From IMG/VR virus record IMGVR_UViG_3300037493_000871, positions 1-64,000 of that record: a DNA stretch of 64,000 nucleotides, one strand, 5' to 3'. The position numbers were made by a program, and so were the translations under genes. The notes under the pieces are model-generated. The model was not told the DNA's origin, did not search any database, and saw nothing but the letters and a program-made list of their open reading frames with translations. Below, one piece after another: positions 8,508-16,274 of this stretch; positions within the stretch are counted from its first letter, which is position 1; every line of letters starts with the position of its first letter. Origin of the DNA: a virus.

Positions 8508-9419
8508 ATGGCAATTTCACGCGCACAACTGCTCAAAGAACTGCTCCCGGGCCTGAACGCATTGTTCGGTCTGGAGTACGCTAAGTACGGCGAAGAGCAC
8601 AAGGAAATCTACGAAACCGAATCGTCGGAGCGTAGCTTTGAAGAAGAGACCAAGCTGTCGGGCTTCTCTGCTGCACCTGTCAAGAACGAAGGCTCTGCCC
8701 TGAGTTATGACAACGCACAGGAAGCATGGACTGCTCGTTACACCCACGAGACCATCGCAATGGGCTTCTCCATCACTGAAGAAGCTGTGGAAGATAACCT
8801 GTATGACAGTTTGTCTAGCCGCTACACCAAAGCTCTGGCTCGCGGTATGGCGTACACCAAACAAGTTAAAGGCGCTTATGTGCTGAACAACGCGTTTACT
8901 GGTGGCCCTACCTACGGTGACGGTGTGGTTCTGTGCTCTACAGCACACCCATTGATCTCCGGTGGCACTAACAGCAACCGTCCTTCGACCGGCGCTGACT
9001 TGAACGAAACTTCGTTGGAAAACGCAGTTATTCAAATCGCAGGTTGGACCGATGAACGTGGTCTGTTGATCGCTGCCAAGCCCAAGAAATTGGTCGTTCC
9101 TCCAAGCCTGATGTTCGTGGCTACCCGCCTGCTCGAAACCGAGTTGCGCGTTGGTACAACCGACAACGACATCAACGCCTTGAAGAACAACGGCTCGATT
9201 CCTGAAGGCTACACCGTTAACCACTATCTGACAGACACCAACGCTTGGTTCTTGATGACTGATGTGCCAAACGGCTTGAAGCATTTTGTTCGTACCTCGC
9301 TGCAAAACTCAATGGATGGAGATTTTGATACGGGTAACGTTCGCTATAAGGCTCGCGAGCGTTACAGCTTCGGCGTTTCGGACCCATTGGGCATCTTTGG
9401 ATCGCCCGGTTCGTCCTAA
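8508..9419 (+). CDS. major capsid protein
   Basis: 303 residues. An acidic N-terminal region with Glu/Ser repeats (about 24-50) is followed by a typical HK97-fold style core: a long helix around 95-135, a Gly/Thr-rich loop 140-165, and a C-terminal segment YKARERYSFGVSDP. It is preceded by AAGGAG and followed by a strong terminator (9445-9466), as expected for the most abundant late product. Placement after scaffold supports the call. Confidence 0.88.
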   Translation: MAISRAQLLKELLPGLNALFGLEYAKYGEEHKEIYETESSERSFEEETKLSGFSAAPVKNEGSALSYDNAQEAWTARYTHETIAMGFSITEEAVEDNLYDSLSSRYTKALARGMAYTKQVKGAYVLNNAFTGGPTYGDGVVLCSTAHPLISGGTNSNRPSTGADLNETSLENAVIQIAGWTDERGLLIAAKPKKLVVPPSLMFVATRLLETELRVGTTDNDINALKNNGSIPEGYTVNHYLTDTNAWFLMTDVPNGLKHFVRTSLQNSMDGDFDTGNVRYKARERYSFGVSDPLGIFGSPGSS

Positions 9420-9444
9420 TAATTGGGTCAAAAGACTTAATATG

Positions 9445-9466
9445 GAGGCCCTTCGGGGCCTCTTTT
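9445..9466 (+). terminator. rho-independent terminator after capsid gene
   Basis: GAGGCCC-TTCG-GGGCCTC stem with a stable UUCG tetraloop followed by TTTT, 25 bases past the capsid stop. Confidence 0.92.
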
Positions 9467-9491
9467 CATTTCTGAATCCTTGTGGTACATT
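9463..9491 (+). promoter_or_regulatory. promoter upstream of HNH endonuclease gene
   Basis: TTTTCA (9463-9468) and TACATT (9486-9491) are separated by 17 bases. The TGGTACATT core matches that of the leftward promoter at 921-949. The -35 overlaps the terminator T tract, so transcription can restart straight after the capsid terminator. Confidence 0.55.
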
Positions 9492-9518
9492 ACCTGTTAC
9501 TAAGTCACAGGAGCCAAC

Positions 9519-10121
9519 ATGGACACCACAACCCTACCTAAAACCCGTGCTGAAGCCAAAGCTGCCGGTGCTACGCACTACTTTACCGGGGAGCCGTGTA
9601 AGCACGGGCATATTGCCCCGCGCAAAACCAAAGGTGCCTGCATTGAATGCCTCAAAGTAGAGTGGCAGCAAGCTGCTGAAACCCGCGCCGATTACTTCCG
9701 GGAGTACAACAAACGCGAAGACATCAAAGAGCGCAAGCATGAATGGTATGCAGAGAATCACGAGCAGGTTAAACAAGCCGCAGCTACTCGTCCCTTGCAC
9801 GTAAAACGGGAGTATCAGAAGACGTGGAAGGAAAAGAATGTCGTTTGGGTTCGGGCAGATACAAAAGCCCGCCGCCGCAAACATAGAGACGCCACCCCAC
9901 CATGGCTTTCTCGGCAACAAAAAACCGACATCCGCCAGCTCTACCAAATCGCTATTACGATGACCAAGACGACCGGGGAACAGTACGTGGTAGACCACAT
10001 TGTTCCATTGCGCGGGGAGTCCGTGTGCGGGCTGCATGTGCCATGGAACCTCCGCGTGATTACGCAGGAAGAAAATTTGGCCAAGTCAAACAAACTTCTT
10101 GCAACCCCCACCGACAACTGA
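9519..10121 (+). CDS. HNH endonuclease, free-standing homing type
   Basis: 200 residues. An N-terminal zinc knuckle with Cys27-x-His29 and Cys41-x2-Cys44 is followed by a very basic helical region. The HNH core lies at about 157-190: VDHIVPLRG with Asp159-His160, then Asn177 and NLAKSNK. Such enzymes cut DNA at specific sites and spread as mobile genes. It sits between a terminator and its own promoter, inside an otherwise compact head-gene cluster, which fits insertion as a selfish element next to the capsid gene. Confidence 0.88.
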   Translation: MDTTTLPKTRAEAKAAGATHYFTGEPCKHGHIAPRKTKGACIECLKVEWQQAAETRADYFREYNKREDIKERKHEWYAENHEQVKQAAATRPLHVKREYQKTWKEKNVVWVRADTKARRRKHRDATPPWLSRQQKTDIRQLYQIAITMTKTTGEQYVVDHIVPLRGESVCGLHVPWNLRVITQEENLAKSNKLLATPTDN

Positions 10122-10127
10122 TATATT
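10099..10127 (+). promoter_or_regulatory. sigma70-like promoter for 10216 gene
   Basis: TTGCAA (10099-10104) and TATATT (10122-10127) with a spacer of exactly 17. It overlaps the end of the HNH gene and reads into the structural genes from 10216, restoring expression downstream of the inserted endonuclease. Confidence 0.65.
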
Positions 10128-10215
10128 GGCTCATCCGGGTCTTCCGGTGCGTCAAACTGTCCCGGCAGACTTACATGCAAGATTGACGCACCTAAAACTG
10201 CATGAAGGAAATATC

Positions 10216-10680
10216 ATGGGATTCGCAACTCACCTCGGCCCTTGGCTGCTCGGCACTGTTAAAAACACAACCGGCACCACTGCTGCCGCCACTCGCAATA
10301 CAGGCTGCACCGTTGTTTCGCAAAGCGCAAACGTCGTGTTCGGCACCCTGACCGGCAACGCCATCGCAGTCCCTGCCGGCTCGCAAATCACCAGCGTCAC
10401 CGTGGTAACTACCACTGTTTTTAGCGCAGCAACAACCGTGGCTTTGAGCATTGGCGGCACCGCGTTTACCACCACAGGCACAATCACTGACGTGGGAGGT
10501 ATCGTGTTGAGTGCAAACGCCACGACTCCCGGCGGTTGGTTGAATGTTGGTTCCACCGATACTTTTATTACGTACACAATGGCCGGTACAGCACTGACCA
10601 CTGGCGCGGCCACAATCATCATCAACTACTCCGTTCGTAACTCGGATGGTGCTCAGGCTCAAGCGGCCCAGCAACAGTAA
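10216..10680 (+). CDS. Thr/Ala-rich virion protein, unknown
   Basis: 154 residues composed mainly of Thr, Ala, Val and Gly with alternating hydrophobic pattern, so a beta-sheet surface protein is likely. The ATG at 10216 has AAGGAA 6-7 bases upstream; upstream in-frame codons lie in the promoter leader and are rejected. The C-terminus ends in an Ala/Gln run. It is a single-gene unit between a promoter and a terminator. A head or tail surface role is inferred from composition only. Confidence 0.65.
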   Translation: MGFATHLGPWLLGTVKNTTGTTAAATRNTGCTVVSQSANVVFGTLTGNAIAVPAGSQITSVTVVTTTVFSAATTVALSIGGTAFTTTGTITDVGGIVLSANATTPGGWLNVGSTDTFITYTMAGTALTTGAATIIINYSVRNSDGAQAQAAQQQ

Positions 10681-10688
10681 TTGACTCC

Positions 10689-10706
10689 GGGGGCTTCGGC
10701 CCCCTT
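10689..10706 (+). terminator. rho-independent terminator
   Basis: GGGGGC-TTCG-GCCCCC stem with TTGTTC after it, directly following the 10216-10680 gene. The U tract is imperfect, so some read-through to the next gene is likely. Confidence 0.75.
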
Positions 10707-10725
10707 GTTCTAAAGGAGATTGATT

Positions 10726-11478
10726 ATGGCAAATTTAAGCGTAATGAGTTCGATCACCCGCATGGGCACGATTGAGCCATTTGATTTGCAAGTAGCTCGG
10801 GGTCAGATTACCGGCCATGAGCCGCTAAACGTGTTTGGCTACTCCACAGCCACCCCCAATTCCGCGTTTATCGCCGCATGGGAAAACAATACGGCTTATG
10901 CGTTTCCAACAGTGGCCTCGACCATGCTGGTCACCAGCAGCTCTGCTTCTGACACTGCCGTTACCATTTTGATTACTGGCTTGGACTCTGGCTACAACGT
11001 CATTTCTGAGTCGGTAACTTTGGCCGGAACTGACGCAGTTACGACCACAAATGTGTTTTGGCGAATTAACGGCGTAACGACCACCGCAGGCAATGCCGTG
11101 GGCACCATATACGTCAAGAACGCTGGTGGCACCACCTATGCGCAAATTGCAATTGGTAGCGGCAAAACCAATATGTCAATTTACACGGTTCCCGCTGGAT
11201 ACACTGCGTACTTGACTCAGTTTGATGCGTTCTCGTCCACCTCGGTTACGTCTGGCGTGTACGCAACATTCCGCGCATTACGCACATCGGTTACTGGCGT
11301 GAACACCATTGTTCTTCAAGTTCCGTTTTTGAACGATTACTCAATCACACGCCAATATCCGCTTGTGTTGCCAGAAAAAACAGACTCGCAATGGCAGTGC
11401 AAATCCAGCGGCGCTGGGCTTGGCATCGGTATTGTGGTGCTTGGCGTGTTGATTAAAAACTTCAACACGGCTCCATAA
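10726..11478 (+). CDS. virion structural protein, unknown role
   Basis: 250 residues, beta-rich (many Thr, Val, Ser, Gly), ending in a Gly-rich hydrophobic stretch GAGLGIGIVVLGVLIKNF. The ATG at 10726 is preferred over an in-frame TTG at 10720 because AAGGAGA sits 7 bases upstream. Similar proteins occur downstream of capsid genes in aquatic podoviruses. The stop overlaps the next start (TAATG). Confidence 0.68.
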   Translation: MANLSVMSSITRMGTIEPFDLQVARGQITGHEPLNVFGYSTATPNSAFIAAWENNTAYAFPTVASTMLVTSSSASDTAVTILITGLDSGYNVISESVTLAGTDAVTTTNVFWRINGVTTTAGNAVGTIYVKNAGGTTYAQIAIGSGKTNMSIYTVPAGYTAYLTQFDAFSSTSVTSGVYATFRALRTSVTGVNTIVLQVPFLNDYSITRQYPLVLPEKTDSQWQCKSSGAGLGIGIVVLGVLIKNFNTAP

Positions 11479-11741
11479 TGGCAACCGCAAAGAAAAAAGG
11501 TCCGTCCTTGGCCGTTGGTCGAGGCGAGAAGTTGTCTGTGTCTAAGGGCGCAGGGCTGACCGCCAAAGGCCGTGCCAAGTACAACGCTGCCACTGGCAGT
11601 AACCTCAAGGCCCCACAGCCCCAAGGTGGCCCCCGTAAAGATTCGTTCTGCGCTCGGATGTCCGGTATGCCCGGCCCGATGAAAGACGAAAAAGGCAAGC
11701 CTACCCGCAAGGCGGCGTCACTCGCAAGATGGAAGTGCTGA
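11478..11741 (+). CDS. small basic DUF6321-like protein
   Basis: 87 residues, strongly basic. The words GLTAKGRAKYNAATGSNL (about 27-44) and DSFCARMSGMPGPMKDEKGK (about 55-74) match my memory of the DUF6321 family found in phages and some bacteria, with a C-terminal RWKC. Function unknown; the charge suggests nucleic acid contact. It starts inside the previous stop (TAATG), so it is translated with the structural genes. Confidence 0.68.
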   Translation: MATAKKKGPSLAVGRGEKLSVSKGAGLTAKGRAKYNAATGSNLKAPQPQGGPRKDSFCARMSGMPGPMKDEKGKPTRKAASLARWKC

Positions 11742-11742
11742 T

Positions 11743-11934
11743 ATGACCGAACACAGTGAAACAACAAAACATGTGGTGGACGCTCTATCGTTCATTACTG
11801 TACTAGGGACTTTGGCAGACATGCTTCCTTCAATCGCAGCACTATTCACGATTGTGTGGACCAGCATCCGCATTTGGGAAACCCCAACAGTACAAGGTTG
11901 GCTTGGCCGAACCGGGGGCAGCGATGCCGAGTAG
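11743..11934 (+). CDS. small membrane protein, holin candidate
   Basis: 63 residues with two hydrophobic stretches (about 14-28 and 30-46) separated by a short turn, and polar ends. This shape fits a small holin or another inner-membrane phage protein. It lies far from the muramidase, however, and a second candidate at 20425 directly precedes that gene. A role in lysis is therefore uncertain. Confidence 0.6.
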   Translation: MTEHSETTKHVVDALSFITVLGTLADMLPSIAALFTIVWTSIRIWETPTVQGWLGRTGGSDAE

Positions 11935-12274
11935 TTCCAAAAAACAACACAACTTCATGCAAGCGATCGCGCACTCGCCTTCGTTTGCCAAGAAGGTAGG
12001 CATCCCACAGTCCGTGGGCAAAGACTTTTCAACTGCGGACAAGGGCCGCAAATTCTCCAAAGGTGGCGATATGAAACATGAAGACGTGAAGATGGACAAA
12101 GCCATGATGCAAAAGGCTGTGAACAAACACGAAGGCCGTTTGCATAAAGGTGAGCCCATGACTAAGCTGGCTAAGGGCGGCTTTACTCGCGCTGCTGATG
12201 GCATTGCCAGCAAAGGCAAAACCAAAGCCAAGCAAATCGTCATGTGCGGTGGCGGCATGGCCAAACGTAAATAA
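11924..12274 (+). CDS. small basic protein with ADGIA-GKTK motif (1 of 3)
   Basis: 116 residues, highly basic. The start at 11924 overlaps the previous gene by 11 bp; the longer frame back to 11852 is rejected as overlapping coding sequence. Near residues 86-100 it carries FTRAADGIASKGKTK, a motif repeated in the genes at 12285 and 14057. Gly-Gly words follow before a C-terminal AKRK. The family is common in phage structural regions but uncharacterised. Confidence 0.68.
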   Translation: MPSSSKKQHNFMQAIAHSPSFAKKVGIPQSVGKDFSTADKGRKFSKGGDMKHEDVKMDKAMMQKAVNKHEGRLHKGEPMTKLAKGGFTRAADGIASKGKTKAKQIVMCGGGMAKRK

Positions 12275-12284
12275 GGAGAATATT

Positions 12285-12500
12285 ATGGCTGAAAAACAAA
12301 TGAGTCCCGCTGAGCAAGAAGCCCGAGGCATGATTGCCGACATGAAGCTGCAAAAAGCGTCTGAAAAAGCTTATGACAAGGCTGACAAAACGCCCGCAGC
12401 GCCGGCCCCCAAAAAAGCATTTGCTAAAGGAGGTTCTGTGTTCCGGGCTTCGGCCAATGGTATCGCTCAGCGCGGCAAGACTCGTGGGAAAATGTGCTGA
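12285..12500 (+). CDS. small basic protein with ADGIA-GKTK motif (2 of 3)
   Basis: 71 residues. An acidic/helical N-terminal half is followed by a Lys/Pro/Ala linker. The C-terminal motif FRASANGIAQRGKTRGKMC is the relative of those in the 11924 and 14057 genes. A good AAGGAG lies 6 bases before the ATG at 12285. Function unknown. Confidence 0.68.
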   Translation: MAEKQMSPAEQEARGMIADMKLQKASEKAYDKADKTPAAPAPKKAFAKGGSVFRASANGIAQRGKTRGKMC

Positions 12501-12501
12501 T

Positions 12502-12735
12502 ATGATGGCCAGCCGCGGCATGGGAGACATCGCCGCCTCCAAGATGCCCAAAGGCGTCAAGAAAGCGCGTCGGGACGACACGGACTTTACTCAGTACGCT
12601 GAAGGCGGAAAAGTGGGCCTGTACGCAAATATCAACGCAAAGCGTGCCAAAGGTGCGAAAATGCGTAAGCCCGGCCAAAAAGGTGCCCCCACCGCTCAGG
12701 CTTTTATTGACTCTGCAAAGACGGCTAAATCATGA
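12502..12735 (+). CDS. small basic protein
   Basis: 77 residues starting MMASRGMGDIAASKMPKG, strongly basic with Gly/Lys words and a helical C-terminus. Its beginning almost abuts the previous stop and its end overlaps the next gene by 4 bp, so it is part of the same translation chain. No known fold recognised. Confidence 0.62.
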   Translation: MMASRGMGDIAASKMPKGVKKARRDDTDFTQYAEGGKVGLYANINAKRAKGAKMRKPGQKGAPTAQAFIDSAKTAKS

Positions 12736-13658
12736 CCACTACCGGCTCGACTCTCTTCAACATGGATTTCACGGAGATTGCCGAGGAAGCATGGGAGCGT
12801 GCGGGCCGGGAGATGCGTTCGGGCTACGACTTGCGCACGGCGCGTCGTTCCATGAACCTGATGACGATTGAGTGGCAGTCCAAGGGCATCAACATGTGGA
12901 CAATGGAGCAGGGAATCATCAACCTGACTCCGGGTTTGGCTACCTACGCATTGCCCACGGACACTATTGACCTGCTGGAGCATGTGGTTCGCACGGGCTC
13001 CAATACGGCTTCCACTCAGGCAGACTTGACCATCAGCCGTATTAGTGTTTCTACCTATGCCACAATCCCAAACAAGCTGCAGCAAGCCCGGCCCATCCAA
13101 GTGTGGGTTCAACGCCTGTCCGGTGAAGTCAACCCTACAAGCTCTACGCTGTCTGTGGGCATCAACGCAACCGACACCACGATCACGCTTAACACGGTGG
13201 TTGGCCTAGCCAACGCGGGCTTCATTCGTTTGGATGCAGAAGACATTTACTACACCTACGTCACTGGCAACGTGCTTGGCGGGGTGTTCCGTGGCCAGAA
13301 CAATACGGTGGCTGCCTCGCATATTGCGACGACTGCTGTGTTCGTTCCGCAGCTTCCTGCTGTAACTGTGTGGCCTACCCCGGACAACTCGACACCCTAC
13401 CAGTTCGTGTACTGGAGACTTCGCCGCGTCCAAGACGCCGGGGCTGGTGCTGAGACTGCTGATATGAACTTCCGCTTCCTGCCGGCGCTGGCCGCCGGCT
13501 TGGCGTACCACATTGCTGTGAAGGTTCCTGAGCTGATGGAGCGCGTGCCCATGCTCAAGCAGATGTACGACGAGACGTTTGAGATCGCTGCCGGCGAAGA
13601 CCGCGAGAAGGCCGCCATCAGATTCGTCCCACGCCAGATGTATATCGGGGGCTCATAA
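12732..13658 (+). CDS. probable head-tail adaptor / tail connector
   Basis: 308 residues. The first 70 residues are helical with LRTARRSMNLMTIEWQSKG, typical of the helical bundle of head-tail adaptors (P22 gp4 / T7 gp11 class). A beta domain (about 120-210) inserts before the C-terminal helices, where YHIAVKVPELMERVPMLKQ lies. It would bind below the portal. The order adaptor, zinc protein, second adaptor (14518) is consistent with a connector cassette. Confidence 0.62.
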   Translation: MTTTGSTLFNMDFTEIAEEAWERAGREMRSGYDLRTARRSMNLMTIEWQSKGINMWTMEQGIINLTPGLATYALPTDTIDLLEHVVRTGSNTASTQADLTISRISVSTYATIPNKLQQARPIQVWVQRLSGEVNPTSSTLSVGINATDTTITLNTVVGLANAGFIRLDAEDIYYTYVTGNVLGGVFRGQNNTVAASHIATTAVFVPQLPAVTVWPTPDNSTPYQFVYWRLRRVQDAGAGAETADMNFRFLPALAAGLAYHIAVKVPELMERVPMLKQMYDETFEIAAGEDREKAAIRFVPRQMYIGGS

Positions 13659-14047
13659 TGGGTAACCGCTTCGCGTCTGGCAAGAAAGCGATTGCGGAGT
13701 GTGATCGGTGCGGCCAACAGTTCAAGCTGAAGAAGCTCAAAACCGAGATCATCAAGCAGCGCAAATATGAGCTGCTGGTGTGTCCGGAATGCTGGGACCC
13801 CGATCAGCCGCAGTTGATGCTTGGCACGTTTCCGGTAGATGACCCGCAGGCACTGCGCAACCCCCGGCGAGACACGACATACGTGACGTCCGGGACTAAC
13901 GCAGCAGGCAATCTGTCCGGTGGCTCGCGGGATATTCAGTGGGGCTGGAGTCCGGTTGGCGGGTCCAGTAATTTTGATGCGTCGTTGACCCCCAACTACT
14001 TGGTGGGAACGACATTTGTTGGTACAGTTACAGTATCCGTTTCTTAG
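13658..14047 (+). CDS. zinc-ribbon virion-cluster protein
   Basis: 129 residues. Two Cys pairs, CDRC (about 16-19) and CPEC (about 42-45), form a likely zinc ribbon at the N-terminus, followed by an Asp/Pro-rich middle and a Ser/Thr/Gly-rich C-terminal end. Its start overlaps the adaptor stop (TAATG). A role in head completion is possible from position, but no direct evidence exists. Confidence 0.65.
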   Translation: MGNRFASGKKAIAECDRCGQQFKLKKLKTEIIKQRKYELLVCPECWDPDQPQLMLGTFPVDDPQALRNPRRDTTYVTSGTNAAGNLSGGSRDIQWGWSPVGGSSNFDASLTPNYLVGTTFVGTVTVSVS

Positions 14048-14056
14048 GAGAAAATC

Positions 14057-14245
14057 ATGGCATTCACACGATCTGCAGACGGCATTGCTAAGCAAGGCAA
14101 AACCAAAGGCAAAAACTTGGGCGATAGCGGCCCGGCAGTTGGCCTCATGGCCGGCGGCAAAGGCAAAGGCGGCGGCAAGACTAACGCCAACATGAAGGCT
14201 ATGGGTCGTAATCTGGCCAAAGTCGCAGCGCAAAAGCGAGGCTAA
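14057..14245 (+). CDS. small basic protein with ADGIA-GKTK motif (3 of 3)
   Basis: 62 residues, net charge strongly positive. FTRSADGIAKQGKTKGKN at residues 3-20 is the third copy of the motif seen in genes 11924 and 12285, here at the N-terminus. A Gly/Lys run follows. AGGAG is 6 bases upstream. Unknown function. Confidence 0.68.
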   Translation: MAFTRSADGIAKQGKTKGKNLGDSGPAVGLMAGGKGKGGGKTNANMKAMGRNLAKVAAQKRG

Positions 14246-14247
14246 TC

Positions 14248-14514
14248 ATGGCTACATTTAGCAAAAAACTGATGGGCAAAGAAGTTGGCTCCGCCAGCAC
14301 TTACGCCAAACCGCACACCATGAGTGGCAAAGCTGTTGCTATGGAAACCAATCCCGGCAAAGCACCCAATCGCAGCAAGCTCGATGAGTATGATGTGAGC
14401 CTCGGCGCTATCAGCAAGTCTGCCGGCGATGAGCAAGTCAAGACCAGTGGCATCAAGGTTCGTGGAACTGGCGCGGCCACAAAAGGTTTGATGGCCCGAG
14501 GCCCGATGGCGTAA
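14248..14514 (+). CDS. unknown small basic protein
   Basis: 88 residues, Lys/Gly/Ser-rich, probably disordered, with the word SGIKVRGTGAATKG at the C-terminal end. Two bases separate it from the previous gene and three from the next. Not recognised. Confidence 0.65.
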   Translation: MATFSKKLMGKEVGSASTYAKPHTMSGKAVAMETNPGKAPNRSKLDEYDVSLGAISKSAGDEQVKTSGIKVRGTGAATKGLMARGPMA

Positions 14515-14517
14515 GAC

Positions 14518-15171
14518 ATGACCTACACCGAACTCGTCACTCAAGTCTCCAATTACTTGGAGAACACGTTCGACACTGATGTCATGGATACCATGATTCG
14601 TCAGGCAGAGCAGCGTATTTACAACACGGTTCAATTGGCGAACCTGCGTAAAAACGTGACGGGTACCATCAGCGCGAACAACCAGTACTTGGCATGCCCT
14701 GACGACTTTCTGTCAACATACTCACTGGCGGTATTCCCTGAAGGCGGTGGAGACTACCTGTACTTGCTGAACAAGGACGTGAACTTCATGCGGGAAGCGT
14801 ACCCAAACCCGGCAACTACGGGCAAGCCCAAGCACTACGCAATCTTTGGGCCACAAAGTGCCAACGTCAATGAGTTGGCGTTTTTGGTGGGCCCCACCCC
14901 AAGTATCACGTACAGCGCAGAGCTGCACTACTACTATTTCCCCGAGTCAATCGTGACTGCAGGAACTACGTGGCTAGGCGACAACTTTGATTCTGCGCTG
15001 CTGTACGGCACGATGTGCGAGGCAATCACCTACATCAAGGGTGAGGCCGATATGGTCAAGCTGTATCAAGATCGCTATGTGCAGGCTATTGCGCTGCTCA
15101 AGAACTTGGGTGACGGCAAGCAACGCGCCGATGCCTACCGTGACGGGCAAGCTAGGATTCAGGTCTCATGA
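14518..15171 (+). CDS. second head-tail adaptor-like protein
   Basis: 217 residues. The N-terminus MTYTELVTQVSNYLENTF followed by a helix with DTMIRQAEQRIYN is the pattern of phage adaptor proteins, with a central beta region and a C-terminal helix containing LYQDRYVQAIALLKN. It lies 860 bp downstream of another adaptor-like gene. Two connectors would fit a podovirus neck. The stop overlaps the next start (ATGAG). Confidence 0.68.
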   Translation: MTYTELVTQVSNYLENTFDTDVMDTMIRQAEQRIYNTVQLANLRKNVTGTISANNQYLACPDDFLSTYSLAVFPEGGGDYLYLLNKDVNFMREAYPNPATTGKPKHYAIFGPQSANVNELAFLVGPTPSITYSAELHYYYFPESIVTAGTTWLGDNFDSALLYGTMCEAITYIKGEADMVKLYQDRYVQAIALLKNLGDGKQRADAYRDGQARIQVS

Positions 15172-15587
15172 GCTCGATTGCCCAAACGCAAACCACCAGC
15201 TTCAAAAAAGAGCTGTATCAGGGCATCCATGACCTGTCTACCGACACGATCTACATCGCCCTATACACTGCTGCCGCTGACCTGAACCAAGCCACTACCA
15301 TATACAGCGCAACCAATGAGGTTGCGGCCTCTGGCTACACGGCGGGCGGGCAGGTTATGACTGGTGTGTCGATCAGCTCCGATGGCTATACAGCCTATGT
15401 CAACTGGGACAATGTGAGCTGGACAACAGCGGTTACAGCCCGGTGCGCGTTGATCTACAACGTCACGCAAGGCAACAAGTCGGTGGCAGTGCTGGACTTT
15501 GGTTCAGACAAGACATCGACAACCACGTTCCTCATCACCATGCCCGCCAATACGGCAACGGCAGCCCTTATCAGGAGTTCAAATTGA
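15168..15587 (+). CDS. structural beta protein, paralogue of 15788 gene
   Basis: 139 residues, Thr/Ser/Ala/Val-rich. Shared words with the 15788 gene are YSATNEV, SGYTAGG, ALIYN and ITMPANT, in the same order. Such small proteins lie between adaptors and fibres and may decorate the tail. The upstream gene overlaps it by 4 bp. Function is inferred from position only. Confidence 0.68.
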   Translation: MSSIAQTQTTSFKKELYQGIHDLSTDTIYIALYTAAADLNQATTIYSATNEVAASGYTAGGQVMTGVSISSDGYTAYVNWDNVSWTTAVTARCALIYNVTQGNKSVAVLDFGSDKTSTTTFLITMPANTATAALIRSSN

Positions 15588-15778
15588 TCGTTACCACCAC
15601 CAAAGGCGACATGGACGACTCCTTACTTGAGCGTAAGGATGGGGCCGTAGACAACGACAATGAGCACACCACTTGGGTGGAGTATTGGCTGGATGGCGAA
15701 TTGGTTCACCGTTCGGTGCATGTGACTTTAAAGAAAACACCCACTTTTGCTGTTGCTGAAGCAGCGGCTATCGCATAA
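15584..15778 (+). CDS. small protein with TTG start
   Basis: 64 residues beginning at TTG 15584, which overlaps the previous TGA (TTGA). AGGAG lies 6 bases upstream, making this start better than the internal ATG at 15611. The sequence contains DNDNEHTTWVEYWLDGELVH and a helical end. It separates two paralogous structural genes. Not recognised beyond that. Confidence 0.65.
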   Translation: MIVTTTKGDMDDSLLERKDGAVDNDNEHTTWVEYWLDGELVHRSVHVTLKKTPTFAVAEAAAIA

Positions 15779-15787
15779 GGAGCCACC

Positions 15788-16264
15788 ATGGCAAACACGC
15801 AAAGCATGACAACCAGTTTCATGGGCGAGCTAATGACAGCTACCCACAATTTTGGCGTTGCCCCAATCCGCGCAGCGACCACCGCTGACACCTTTAAGGC
15901 GGCGCTGTACTTGACCAGTGCCACAGTCAACGCGGCTACTACTGCGTACTCGGCAACCAACGAAGTCTCCGGCGCGGGCTATACGGCTGGCGGCGTTGCG
16001 GTAACCAACGCAACTCCTCCTACGGCGACCAACAGCTCGGCCACTGCAGGCGTAGCATATTGGACCCCTTCTGCTTCGATCACGTACACCTCGGTGACCT
16101 TGACGACCGCCTTTGATGCAGTCCTGATATACAACAGCACGCAGTCCAACAAAGCAGTGTCAGTGCATACGTTTGGTTCACAGACCATCACCGCGGGCAC
16201 GTTTGTATTGACCATGCCAGCCAACACCACTTCAACCGCATTGTTGCGCTTGTCTACAACCTGA
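15788..16264 (+). CDS. structural beta protein, paralogue of 15168 gene
   Basis: 158 residues with a longer N-terminal part than its paralogue at 15168. The shared C-terminal domain includes YSATNEV, GYTAGG and TMPANTTSTALLR. AAGGAGC precedes the ATG. The pair looks like an old tandem duplication, now split by the TTG-start gene. Confidence 0.68.
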   Translation: MANTQSMTTSFMGELMTATHNFGVAPIRAATTADTFKAALYLTSATVNAATTAYSATNEVSGAGYTAGGVAVTNATPPTATNSSATAGVAYWTPSASITYTSVTLTTAFDAVLIYNSTQSNKAVSVHTFGSQTITAGTFVLTMPANTTSTALLRLSTT

Positions 16265-16274
16265 TAGGTGAGCC

